A stretch of DNA of 62,760 nucleotides from assembly GCA_023393125.1 (NCBI GenBank), contig JAEWMQ010000029.1:1-62760 (forward strand), in the 5' to 3' direction. Shown here one piece after another: positions 54,482 through 62,434 of this stretch. Positions within the stretch are counted from its first letter, which is position 1, and each line of letters starts with the position of its first letter. The DNA comes from Bacillota bacterium. GTDB lineage: Bacteria; Bacillota; Clostridia; Lachnospirales; Cellulosilyticaceae. Position numbers and translations under genes: made by a program. Under the pieces are notes generated by a model, which did not search any database, had not been told where the DNA came from, and saw only the letters and a list, made by a program, of their open reading frames with translations.

Positions 54482-54683
54482 AAAATCATTTATGGTAAGA
54501 ATATATCCCCCCTAATAATTAAACTAAAATAAAAGCTTATACTAAAGACCACGCGCCCTCAACAGGACACACAAAATGCCTAAAATAAAAATTTTTTCAC
54601 TAAGTATTAAAATTAGAACACAACTATTGATAATGAAATTAAAAAGTAGTAAAGCGAATACAACGATAGGAGATGATGAATAC

Positions 54684-54941
54684 GTGAGAGGTGAAAAAAT
54701 TATTTTTAAAGGAAACATACTCAAAGTAATAGGATATATGTTTTTCGTAGTAGGAGTTATTGAATTAGTATTGAGTATTTTTAATAAGGGAGATTATTGG
54801 TTAGCTACTCTGCAGCATTTATCAATAGGAATAGCTGGATTAATGGATAGTTATAAAGGTGAAAAGAAAATAGTTTATTGTCTTCAATTCTGTCTTAGCA
54901 TAGTTTGTCTTTTGTGTATCATTGTAGAGAGGACACGCTAA
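54684..54941 (+). CDS. Small integral membrane protein
   Basis: About 85 residues with two or three membrane helices (FFVVGVIELVLSIF, LSIGIAGLMD, LSIVCLLCIIV). I choose GTG at 54684 because AGGAG lies 11 bases upstream; earlier in-frame ATGs at 54576 and 54633 have no ribosome site. Start uncertain. Confidence 0.5.
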   Translation: MRGEKIIFKGNILKVIGYMFFVVGVIELVLSIFNKGDYWLATLQHLSIGIAGLMDSYKGEKKIVYCLQFCLSIVCLLCIIVERTR

Positions 54942-55052
54942 AGAGATATTTTACATATAATATAAAAGGTAGATGATATCATGGCTTGCCAAACAAAGAG
55001 AATAACAAGAAGAATAGGACATATGAGTAAGAATTAAATATGAAGCAAAGCT

Positions 55053-55092
55053 CGGGGTGAGTCTGATAAAATCAGACCGCCTTCTTTTTTGT
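55053..55092 (+). terminator. Plus-strand terminator
   Basis: GGTGAGTCTGAT and ATCAGACCGCC with a 3-base loop, followed by TTCTTTTTTG. Confidence 0.75.
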
Positions 55093-55141
55093 CCAAAGAA
55101 CAAAAAAGGTTGTTTAAAGGAATAGTAGCTTTAAGTAATTA

Positions 55142-55285
55142 AAAGCCCGTCAGTATACAATAGATGTACTAAAAGGTAAATTCCCAACAAACCAATATAC
55201 AAATATTCCATAATATAGCTCTGATGGTATGCTTGAAAAGGATGGGTCTGTGCTTAATGAAAAATTCCATTGGTATTAAGACGGG
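55142..55285 (+). pseudogene. Decayed coding fragment with in-frame stops
   Basis: One frame reads KARQYTIDVLKGKFPTN.., a stop, YSSDGMLEKDGSVLNEKFHWY, a stop, DG. The coherent polar sequence across two stops suggests the remnant of an unknown gene, possibly a toxin-type C-terminus. It fills most of the gap 54942-55336. Confidence 0.4.
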
Positions 55286-55336
55286 TGTATGTTATAATTG
55301 TTAGAAAATAAAGTCATTTATGGAGGGGAGTGTATA

Positions 55337-55894
55337 ATGAAGAAATATACAAGTCGTATTATTTTTGCATTAGGGCTACTATTAAGTATAGTAGGCTGTA
55401 ATAATACCAATACACCTCTTGTTGCACAGTGGAGATTAGATCAAAGTATAGGTGTAGCCATGCCTGAGTTTGATTATGCTTCGGAGAATGAAATAATTTT
55501 TCATGGAAGTTTTGGACTATTTATTTATGATTTGACTGAAATGAAGATTACTAATAGTTTAGATTTAGAAAGTATAGGATGCCATTTTATACAAGGCAGT
55601 CAATATTGTGAAGTAAGTGTAAGTCAAGATGGAAACACTATTCAGCTTCATCCAATGGAAAATGACAAAATGTATATCTATGATGTGAAAAAAAATAAAC
55701 TAACACAAATGGATTATAGTCCAATGGAAGAACCTTTTAAAATTAGCATAAATGATAACCCTAATGGGAGTGTTAGTTATGCAACTGTAAAGTTTGCAAA
55801 TGGGGATATTGGGTATTTAAAATGTGAAGATACTACACTTGATGATTTATATTATATTGTAGGAAATAATAAATATAAGCTATTTAATAAATAA
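55337..55894 (+). CDS. Lipoprotein
   Basis: The 185-residue protein has a lipobox LLSIVGC, with Cys about residue 23. The exported part (HGSFGLFIYDLTEMKITN, MYIYDVKKNKLTQMD) has propeller-like strands but is short for a full propeller. Start 55337 follows GGAGGGG; a TTG at 55298 is rejected. Confidence 0.7.
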   Translation: MKKYTSRIIFALGLLLSIVGCNNTNTPLVAQWRLDQSIGVAMPEFDYASENEIIFHGSFGLFIYDLTEMKITNSLDLESIGCHFIQGSQYCEVSVSQDGNTIQLHPMENDKMYIYDVKKNKLTQMDYSPMEEPFKISINDNPNGSVSYATVKFANGDIGYLKCEDTTLDDLYYIVGNNKYKLFNK

Positions 55895-56073
55895 GGTTAA
55901 AAGAGAATAAGTGATTATTTACAGTGCATCAGCAAGTATACTTCTCCTAGTTATATTGCTTTTGACAAATAGGAGAGATAGAGAGTTTGAGTAAACTTAA
56001 ATATTGTAGTTTAAAATGATAAATAAAAATTCAAAGCATTAAGTTGTGAATAAAGGTAGATGGGGGATGGTAT

Positions 56074-56310
56074 GTGAATATTATTTATTGGATAGTATTT
56101 ATAGTCGTAGGAATATGGACAATTATTATAATACCTTTAAAAGTAGAAAATAGTATTAGGGAATATGTTTCTTCTATTAATGGTGAACTCATTGAGATTG
56201 ATCATGTTAATCTAAGAAGGCGAAAATATATTGTGAAATATAAAGTGAATGGTACTATTATTACTAAGAAATTGAGGTATTCTTATCGTGGAGATATTAC
56301 ATGGATTTAA
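56074..56310 (+). CDS. Small membrane protein
   Basis: A 78-residue protein with one N-terminal span (about 4-22) and a small basic beta domain (RRRKYIVKYKVNGT). GTG start after GGGGGATGG. It precedes the DUF2500 gene by 36 bases and has a similar build, so the two may act together. Confidence 0.55.
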   Translation: MNIIYWIVFIVVGIWTIIIIPLKVENSIREYVSSINGELIEIDHVNLRRRKYIVKYKVNGTIITKKLRYSYRGDITWI

Positions 56311-56346
56311 AAGCGAATAAAATAGTTATGTTGTGGAGGTTAAACG

Positions 56347-56718
56347 ATGTCATTTTCACCATTCGACGATTTAATGTTTACTATTGTCCCTATATTTATA
56401 TGCATAATTTTTATATTAGTATTTGGAATCATTATCTGTGCCATAATAAGTTCTGCTAAACAATGGAAAAAGAATAACGATTCCCCCGTACTTTCTGTAG
56501 ATGCAGTAGTTGTAGCAAAGCGCACTAACGTTAGTCATTATCATGATGATAATATGCATAATTCATCATCGACTACCTATTATGTAACATTTGAAGTTGA
56601 TAGTGGTGACCGCATGGAATTAAAGGTACAGGGAACAGAATATGGTATGCTTATTGAGCAAGATAGAGGGAAACTTACTTTTCAAGGGACACGTTATCTA
56701 GGGTTTAAACGAATTTAA
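56347..56718 (+). CDS. DUF2500 family membrane protein
   Basis: The 123-residue protein has one membrane span (about 10-33), a linker and a beta domain with VVAKRTNVSHYH, TTYYVTFEVDSGDRMEL and GKLTFQGTRYLGF, the DUF2500 pattern. Function unknown. GGAGG precedes the ATG. Confidence 0.8.
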   Translation: MSFSPFDDLMFTIVPIFICIIFILVFGIIICAIISSAKQWKKNNDSPVLSVDAVVVAKRTNVSHYHDDNMHNSSSTTYYVTFEVDSGDRMELKVQGTEYGMLIEQDRGKLTFQGTRYLGFKRI

Positions 56719-56730
56719 TAGTATCTACAA

Positions 56731-56772
56731 GTATAAGATTAAGCCAACCCTTGGGTTGGCCTTATTTTTTGT
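56731..56772 (+). terminator. Terminator, member of a repeated family
   Basis: AAGCCAACCC and GGGTTGGCCTT form the stem, then ATTTTTTG TCTTTAA. Related hairpins occur at 57232 and 58932. Confidence 0.85.
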
Positions 56773-56800
56773 CTTTAAGTAAAGAAGGATGTGTGAGCAC

Positions 56801-57202
56801 ATGAGTAGGCTATTAATACTAATACTTTTTGTTAAAGCAATTGTAGTATTACAAATTTATCTATCAAAAAAGAAAAATAAGTGGTTAGGATTAATTTTAC
56901 CTTTTATAACATTCAGCATATCATTAATAGCATTATTGGGGATGGTAACATTTTATAATGTTGGGTCTGTTCATATAGAATCTCAAACAGTAACAGAAAA
57001 TGGAGTTGTAACGAAGCAAGTTACAGAAGAACCTATAAAAACAGATACCTCAAAAATAACACAGTCAATTTTTATAGGATGTTATATTTTTGTACTATAT
57101 AATATATCAACAGTGATTTTATTACTTATTTATAAAGAAGCTAGAGAAAAACTAAAAAAAGAGATAGAATTAAGGAAAATGAATATACAGGACTTAGAAT
57201 AA
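56801..57202 (+). CDS. Hypothetical membrane protein
   Basis: A 133-residue protein with three hydrophobic segments (about 1-17, 26-50, 92-113) and a polar extracytoplasmic loop. AAGAAGG precedes the ATG at 56801; ATG 56789 is too close to it. Confidence 0.55.
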   Translation: MSRLLILILFVKAIVVLQIYLSKKKNKWLGLILPFITFSISLIALLGMVTFYNVGSVHIESQTVTENGVVTKQVTEEPIKTDTSKITQSIFIGCYIFVLYNISTVILLLIYKEAREKLKKEIELRKMNIQDLE

Positions 57203-57441
57203 AGAGATTTGATAGAGAACGTTAAAAATGAGCTGACCTACAGAAAATAGGGGTTGGCTTTTATTTTTTGCTTTAAAATAGATACACCAGACCTAAAGGA
57301 AAAGGTATAGTAGCTACAACTCAAACATACACAAGTACCTGCCCAATAGGGGTTAGAAATTTTGGTTTGTAAATACATAATTATTATTTAATAGGCAGAT
57401 ATTTTGTAAAAAAGGGAGTATTTTAGGTAGTGATTTGTCTA

Positions 57442-57987
57442 ATGAATAAAGGGGTGATTAAAATAGCGGAGGATCATTTACATCAAAAAGTAGAAGAATT
57501 AATTGAAGTATATGGAGATGAATTATTACGAGTATGCTATTTGTATCTTAAAGATATTAATTTGGCGCAAGATGCTTTACAAGATACTTATTTAAATGTG
57601 TTTAGAAGCTTAGGAAAATTTAGGGGAGAATCATCTGAAAAAACTTGGATGATGAAGATTACAATTAATGTATGTAAGAACTATACAAAAAATTATTGGA
57701 ATCGTAATGTAATTAAATTAAGTAATATGCCAGAAATACCATATGTAGAGCAATTTTCTAAAATAGTTAATGACGAATTATTATCTACCATTATGGAGTT
57801 GCCAATAAAATCAAAAGAAGTTATTTTACTTTATTATTATCAGGAGTACAAAATTAAAGAAATTGCAGAGATATTAAATATTAGTGAGACAGCAGTAAAT
57901 AAAAGACTTGCAAGAGCAAAAGCAAAACTAAAAAAATATTTGGAAGCAGGTGATTGGGATGAAGAATATAAGATTTTATATCAATGA
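57442..57987 (+). CDS. ECF-type RNA polymerase sigma factor
   Basis: About 181 residues: sigma2 domain (about 25-85: LRVCYLYLKDINLAQDALQDTYLNVF, WMMKITINVCKNY) and sigma4 helix-turn-helix (KEVILLYYYQEYKIKEIAEILNISETAVNKRLARAKAKLKK, here as separate helices). The start is uncertain (57430 to ~57460 all in frame). It overlaps the next gene by 29 bases, the usual partner arrangement. Confidence 0.9.
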   Translation: MNKGVIKIAEDHLHQKVEELIEVYGDELLRVCYLYLKDINLAQDALQDTYLNVFRSLGKFRGESSEKTWMMKITINVCKNYTKNYWNRNVIKLSNMPEIPYVEQFSKIVNDELLSTIMELPIKSKEVILLYYYQEYKIKEIAEILNISETAVNKRLARAKAKLKKYLEAGDWDEEYKILYQ

Positions 57988-58816
57988 AACAATGAAAGAA
58001 ATGGTTGTTGAAGATAAGTTAAAAGAGCAAATTCTTATAAATTGTACTAATCATTCCAAACAGAATTCATTAGTTGCTAATACTAGTTTTATAAAGAAAT
58101 TTAGTGCTGTAGCATGCATTTTTATTATACTAGGAATGAGTAGTTATTACGTTTATGCATCATCACTTGGATTGAACATCGTACGATTTACGAGAGATGG
58201 GTTTGTAGTAGGTAAGGAGCAGTCATATGATCTAGAGGTTAGCCAAAGTCAAAGTTTAGAAGATACTAATAATGCAAACTTAGTTCCAGAGGTAACTGAA
58301 GTGAGTATTGATTTGGGAGAATATGGAGAAGTATATAAGGATTTACAGGAGATGTATATAGAGACAGATATACCTATGCTGTTACCAACAGAACTAACAA
58401 AGCAATATTCATTATCTCAAGATGGAATTAGGTACTATTATGATACAATGGGAAATTTAACGCAAAGACAATGGGAAGGCACTTTCATTCGAGATGATAA
58501 GAAAATACATTTTTATCTTGATTATGCAAAGTGGGAAGGTGAACCTGATAGCAGAGACGGTACTGAAGTATCGTGGTATGAGTCTAGTGATAAGACAGAT
58601 TCAAGAGGGACTAGTATAAACAAAACAAAAGTGAAAAACTTGAAAAAATATGTTAATCAAAATGGTATTACTTTCCCAATGGCTAGTATAACTTTTAGAG
58701 ATGAAGAATTTAAAATTGCAGCTATGTCAATAAGAAATTATGTGTATTATTTACAATTTTATAATCTTACTAATAGTGAAATATATAAAATCTTAGATTC
58801 GATCACTTTATTTTAA
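57959..58816 (+). CDS. Putative membrane anti-sigma partner
   Basis: The 285-residue protein has a ~45-residue cytosolic N-terminus, one membrane span (about 46-66) and an exported domain. Position directly after, and overlapping, the sigma gene implies it controls that factor. No HxxxCxxC zinc motif is visible, so it is not a classic ZAS anti-sigma. The exported part recalls DUF4367. AGGTGA precedes ATG at 57959. Confidence 0.7.
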   Translation: MKNIRFYINETMKEMVVEDKLKEQILINCTNHSKQNSLVANTSFIKKFSAVACIFIILGMSSYYVYASSLGLNIVRFTRDGFVVGKEQSYDLEVSQSQSLEDTNNANLVPEVTEVSIDLGEYGEVYKDLQEMYIETDIPMLLPTELTKQYSLSQDGIRYYYDTMGNLTQRQWEGTFIRDDKKIHFYLDYAKWEGEPDSRDGTEVSWYESSDKTDSRGTSINKTKVKNLKKYVNQNGITFPMASITFRDEEFKIAAMSIRNYVYYLQFYNLTNSEIYKILDSITLF

Positions 58817-58820
58817 TTAG

Positions 58821-58931
58821 AAAGAAAGTAATACAATACATTTTGACATTGGGAAATATAGAAAGCCATGTAGTATGAATGAGAAATGTGAGGCTACCAA
58901 CTTCACTAAGGAGAATTGGGACAAGTATTAA
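58821..58931 (+). pseudogene. Possible gene tail without a start
   Basis: Between the anti-sigma gene and the next terminator one frame codes HFDIGKYRKPCSMNEKCEATN.. to NWDKY-stop with no initiation signal. It looks like the 3' end of a lost gene followed by its terminator at 58932. Weak evidence. Confidence 0.3.
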
Positions 58932-58968
58932 GTTAAGCCAGTCTTAGGGTTGGTTTTATTTTTGTCTT
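58932..58968 (+). terminator. Terminator, repeated family
   Basis: AAGCCAGTC..TTAGGGTTGGTTTT, then ATTTTTG; a diverged relative of the 56731 terminator. Confidence 0.6.
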
Positions 58969-59066
58969 AAATATAAATAACAAAATAATTAGATTAGTTT
59001 GTCGATTTAATTCTTAAATGTTATTATAGAAGTAAGAAATAGAAAATTTTATAATGGGGTGAGGAT

Positions 59067-59510
59067 GTGAATAAAGATGCAAAGCGAATAGTCACTTATT
59101 TAGTATGGGATTTATATATGTGGCTAATAGTATTAGGAGAAACTTTCTTATATAAATTCTTTAAGCAACAAGCGAGTAGAAGTTTTGAGATGAAATATAC
59201 CTATATGATGATGTTTAGCACTATTCTAACATGTATATTATTAGGTCTGGGGTTGGCGTATTTATTTAGTAAAAACCAAGCATTAACTAAGAAGGATTTA
59301 ATTTTAGAGTTATGTTTTGTGGGAATTCCAGCTTTACTTTTTTCACTTTATGCAATACCTTCTGGTATCGAATTTATAGCAGGTGTTCAAGTATTGATTC
59401 TTATGAACATGAGACTGGCTTTTGAAATTGGTGGCATTATTATTGGAGTAGAGCTATTTAAAATAATCAACTTTGTTAGACGAGAAAAAGTTACACAGAA
59501 TGAATTATAA
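59067..59510 (+). CDS. Four-helix integral membrane protein
   Basis: A 147-residue protein with four membrane segments (about 12-33, 47-68, 80-100, 108-132) and a basic C-terminus. It resembles DUF3021-type proteins in size and topology only. GTG start at 59067 after GGGTGAGG. Confidence 0.55.
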   Translation: MNKDAKRIVTYLVWDLYMWLIVLGETFLYKFFKQQASRSFEMKYTYMMMFSTILTCILLGLGLAYLFSKNQALTKKDLILELCFVGIPALLFSLYAIPSGIEFIAGVQVLILMNMRLAFEIGGIIIGVELFKIINFVRREKVTQNEL

Positions 59511-59555
59511 AAATACAGGATAAGTTATTATTTCAATTAATTTTTGACAAATAAA

Positions 59556-59596
59556 AAATGCGATTACCAAATAATGAACATGGTAATCGCATTTTC
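59556..59596 (+). terminator. Strong terminator adjoining the structured RNA
   Basis: AAATGCGATTACC and GGTAATCGCATTT, 13-bp stem, 13-base loop, then TTTT shared with the left edge of the next element. Confidence 0.88.
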
Positions 59597-59597
59597 T

Positions 59598-59975
59598 GTG
59601 CCCCAGACTCTCGTTAAAACCTTCATAGCTGCCAAGTAAAACTTTGCTTTAAGGCATGACAGTAACTCCTCAGCACCTGCATACACATAGAGCGGCGCCT
59701 CACAAGAACAGCTATGAAAGTTCAACCCATGAGTGAGGAGCTCCTTAAAGTCTAGGCCCGGACTGTCCTATCTAGGAAGCAAAGACCTTAAGACTCTGGT
59801 TTGAAACTTCGTTTAGTGTAAAAACGTATTTAATAACTTATAAGTAGCAACTCCCTTACAGCGCACAAGTGAACATTTTCCATAGAGCCAGAGGTATCTA
59901 TAACAATAGATTGAGACGTGGTCGACCCGGTCAGTTCCTCAGGTTGATGCTGCGGTGATTATGCCGTGGAAGTTA
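59598..59975 (+). ncRNA. Large structured RNA, HEARO/omega-RNA-like, without IscB gene
   Basis: About 370 bases without any protein frame but with dense pairing: CCTTCATAGCTG (59620) with CAGCTATGAAAG (59709); CTCCTCA (59676) with TGAGGAG (59734) and CTTTAAGG (59647) with CCTTAAAG (59743), which cross the first helix and make a pseudoknot; plus several smaller stems. GC is far higher than its surroundings. Size, pseudoknot and tracts such as GTTCAACCCATGAGTGAGGAG recall the HEARO RNA, which guides the IscB nuclease. No IscB/HNH-RuvC gene is next to it. Class assignment is from memory, not a search. Confidence 0.5.
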
Positions 59976-60240
59976 TTTGTTTTTACATTATACTATATGT
60001 CATGAAAAAGGAAACTCCCTGAAACAATTTTAAAATACTTTATAAATAAATTTATGACTGGATATGATTGAATATTTTGTATAATCAGTGCTATATTGTA
60101 ACTAAGAAGTGAGAATGCTGATTTTGTATGATATTGAAGCCATACGAGATTAATTTAAATCATTCAAGTAAGAATACATAAGAGGAGAAAATGACGATTA
60201 GATAATGCATGGAGGGATAAAGAACTAAAGGAGGCAGCTG
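59976..60240. other. Non-coding stretch
   Basis: A/T-rich spacer between the structured RNA and the lipoprotein gene; nothing beyond the ribosome site AAAGGAGGC at 60229 is seen. Confidence 0.5.
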
Positions 60241-60840
60241 ATGAGATATATAAAGTATATAGCAAATACAATGTTATCCTGCTTGTTAGTATCTGGGTGT
60301 ATAGGGTGTTCTAATGCAGAAATTTCGCAGAAAGAATATAATTATTTATTAGCACAGAATAAGGAACTAAAAACACAACTTGATAAGTATCTAGATAAGT
60401 ACAATACTACATTGGAGAAATACAATCAGTTATTCACAGAGAACACGGAATTAAAAGAAACGCTTAAGGACTATGAAGAGGCTACCATTCCTACTAAGGT
60501 TGTGGGAGGATTTAGTGCTACGGTACGTGACATTATACCGGACTATTGCCTTGATTTTACAACTCCGCAGGTGGCTGTCGTTACCTGTTTTCAAGATAGT
60601 CCATTTACTATTTCTATTGGAGAAGGACGCGCTAAAGAGTTGACTATTGGAGAAACTTATTATTTTGAATTTAAAGAAACAGAGATAGGGCAACTAACGG
60701 AAAAGGAATTTAATAATGGTTGGGCAGATCCTAGAGAAGTTTTAGAGCGATATGGTGTGCCTATTGAGACGATACGATTAGCAGAAGAAGATGAATTGGG
60801 ATTAGAATCTCTTAAAGTACGTTTTGAGGTTGTTGATTAA
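60241..60840 (+). CDS. Coiled-coil lipoprotein
   Basis: The 199-residue protein has a signal with lipobox LVSGC (Cys about 20; second Cys at 23), a coiled coil (about 31-80: QNKELKTQLDKYLDKYN) and a compact beta domain. Likely surface-attached. AAAGGAGG precedes the ATG. No family recognised. Confidence 0.75.
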   Translation: MRYIKYIANTMLSCLLVSGCIGCSNAEISQKEYNYLLAQNKELKTQLDKYLDKYNTTLEKYNQLFTENTELKETLKDYEEATIPTKVVGGFSATVRDIIPDYCLDFTTPQVAVVTCFQDSPFTISIGEGRAKELTIGETYYFEFKETEIGQLTEKEFNNGWADPREVLERYGVPIETIRLAEEDELGLESLKVRFEVVD

Positions 60841-60883
60841 TAGAGTGTATTGTTAGAAAAAATTATAAGCTAATGAGGAGAAA

Positions 60884-61309
60884 ATGAGGATGATGAGAAA
60901 CCCAGAGCAAACAATAGGTAATTTGATTGATAAGCAAGGAGTGGCGTTTATTAGTTCAGTAGATGAGGAAGGTTTTCCAAATACAAAAGCAATGTTACCA
61001 CCTCGGAAAAGAGAAGGTATTAAGGTATTTTACTTTTCTACTAATACTTCATCTATGCGTGTTTTGCAATATAAAAATAATCCTAAAGCCTGTCTTTATT
61101 TCTGCGATAAGCGTTTCTTTAGAGGGGTTATGTTAAAAGGAACAGTAGAGGTACTTGAAGATGAAGGAAGTAAAGAAATGATATGGCAAGAAGGAGATAC
61201 GATGTACTACTCTAAGGGAGTAACAGATCCTGATTATTGTGTGCTTCGTATAACGATACATAGTGGTAGGTTTTATAGTCAATTTAAATCGGAGAATTTT
61301 AGTGTCTAA
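60884..61309 (+). CDS. Pyridoxamine 5'-phosphate oxidase-like protein
   Basis: The 141-residue split-barrel flavin-type protein (GVAFISSVDEEGFPNTKAM near 18; VFYFSTNTSS near 50; NPKACLYFCDKRFFRGVMLKG near 66) resembles general-stress-26/PNPOx-like proteins. GAGGAG precedes the ATG. Not closely similar to the PNPOx-like gene at 34965. Confidence 0.85.
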   Translation: MRMMRNPEQTIGNLIDKQGVAFISSVDEEGFPNTKAMLPPRKREGIKVFYFSTNTSSMRVLQYKNNPKACLYFCDKRFFRGVMLKGTVEVLEDEGSKEMIWQEGDTMYYSKGVTDPDYCVLRITIHSGRFYSQFKSENFSV

Positions 61310-61441
61310 GACCTTATAGGAGAAATATCTTGGATATCTTTCTTAAGATAATTAATCAAGTTGGATATTTATATGTTTATAAGGCGTTTAAGGTAAAGTG
61401 AAAAATAATAAAAAGTAAGGTGCTTAACAGGAGAAAATGAC

Positions 61442-62068
61442 ATGAGTAGCTATGAAATAGTTGATTTAAACAATTGGAAAAGAGTAATGCACTGCCAGAT
61501 TTTTAAGGAATATGCAAACCCCCAATATGATATCAGTTTTGAATTAGATGTGACGCATTTTTACCAAGTAATCAAAGTTAATAATTGGTCTTTCACTTTT
61601 GCTATGATTTATATGATTACAAAAGCAGCAAATGAGATTGAAGAATTTAGGTACCGATTTGAATCGGGTAATGTGGTGTTATATGAGGGCATTAAGGCCT
61701 CCTTTACTTATCTAAATCAAGAAACAGAATTAATGAAAAATATCGTTGTTGAAATGGCAGATTCTATGGAGGCTTTTCAAATAGCAGCTAAACTAGTAAA
61801 TGATAATCAAAAAGATTATTTTACGGGTCCTATGGGTAATGATATCTATCAATTTTCTTCAATACCTTGGATTTCTTTTACTCATATTTCTCATACTGAT
61901 TCTGGGAAAAAATATAATGCTGTACCTATGTTTGTTTGGGGAAAGATGTATGAAAAAGCAGGAAGGTTCATATTGCCTTTTTCTGTTCAAGTCCATCATT
62001 CTTTTGTTGATGGTATACATATAGGGAAGTTAGCAAAGAAATTGCAAGACTATTTAAATGAAATGTAG
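61442..62068 (+). CDS. Chloramphenicol acetyltransferase family protein
   Basis: The 208-residue protein matches CatA-type acetyltransferases: catalytic His in QVHHSFVDGIHIGK near 186, and PWISFTHIS near 139 with the conserved Ser/Thr of the substrate site. Full-length CATs have 213-220 residues. It may give chloramphenicol resistance or acetylate another hydroxyl. GGAG precedes the ATG. Terminator follows. Confidence 0.85.
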   Translation: MSSYEIVDLNNWKRVMHCQIFKEYANPQYDISFELDVTHFYQVIKVNNWSFTFAMIYMITKAANEIEEFRYRFESGNVVLYEGIKASFTYLNQETELMKNIVVEMADSMEAFQIAAKLVNDNQKDYFTGPMGNDIYQFSSIPWISFTHISHTDSGKKYNAVPMFVWGKMYEKAGRFILPFSVQVHHSFVDGIHIGKLAKKLQDYLNEM

Positions 62069-62115
62069 ATGATTAATGCAAGACAGGAAAGAAATGTATA
62101 TAAAATGGCACAATA

Positions 62116-62155
62116 AAAGCTGCTTTAGAGATGAACTTCTAAAGTGGTTTTTGTT
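62116..62155 (+). terminator. Terminator after the cat-like gene
   Basis: GCTGCTTTAGA and TCTAAAGTGG form the stem, then TTTTTG. Confidence 0.75.
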
Positions 62156-62255
62156 ATGCTTCAGGCTGTGATTTAAATCTTTATTTATAGCTATTCAGCT
62201 CTACAAATAGAAATTTGAATAATAGTGTATAAAGTAAAGTACCGCCAAGTCATCT

Positions 62256-62434
62256 GAGGATGTTGATTGGTTCCGGGTGCTATCTCAGCTCGCTAAGCAG
62301 TTCTAAACTCGTAGCCCTTATGAACGGCTGAAAACTCGCTAGCGCTCAAACACTCAGCCTAAAACCCATAAGGGCTCCTTCGTTAAGAACTGCTAAGCTT
62401 ACCTCCAAGGCACCCTACACCAATCCCCATCCTC
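62256..62434. repeat. 179-nt near-perfect nested palindrome
   Basis: From GAGGATG to CATCCTC successive blocks pair in order: GATTGGT/ACCAATC, GGGTGC/GCACCC, AGCAGTTCT/AGAACTGCT, AGCCCTTATG/CATAAGGGCT, GGCTGA/TCAGCC, around a 22-base loop with GCTAGCGC. It forms one rod. GC-rich compared with its surroundings, without reading frame. A piece (CCTTCGTTAAGAxCTGxTAAGCT) recurs at 62518. MITE-like or REP-like element suspected. Confidence 0.75.

Noticed and set aside
54981..55037. 18-codon basic frame MACQTKRIT..
   Set aside because: Poor ribosome site and no conservation evidence.
57300..57372. Coding-looking frame ending PIGVRNFGL-stop
   Set aside because: Only about 31 codons without a start or family; chance cannot be excluded.
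59598..59975. RNase P RNA, tmRNA or group II intron
   Set aside because: The conserved tracts of RNase P and tmRNA and an intron domain V are not visible on either strand.
62256..62434. CRISPR array
   Set aside because: The palindrome is a single fold with unequal blocks and no evenly spaced repeats and spacers.
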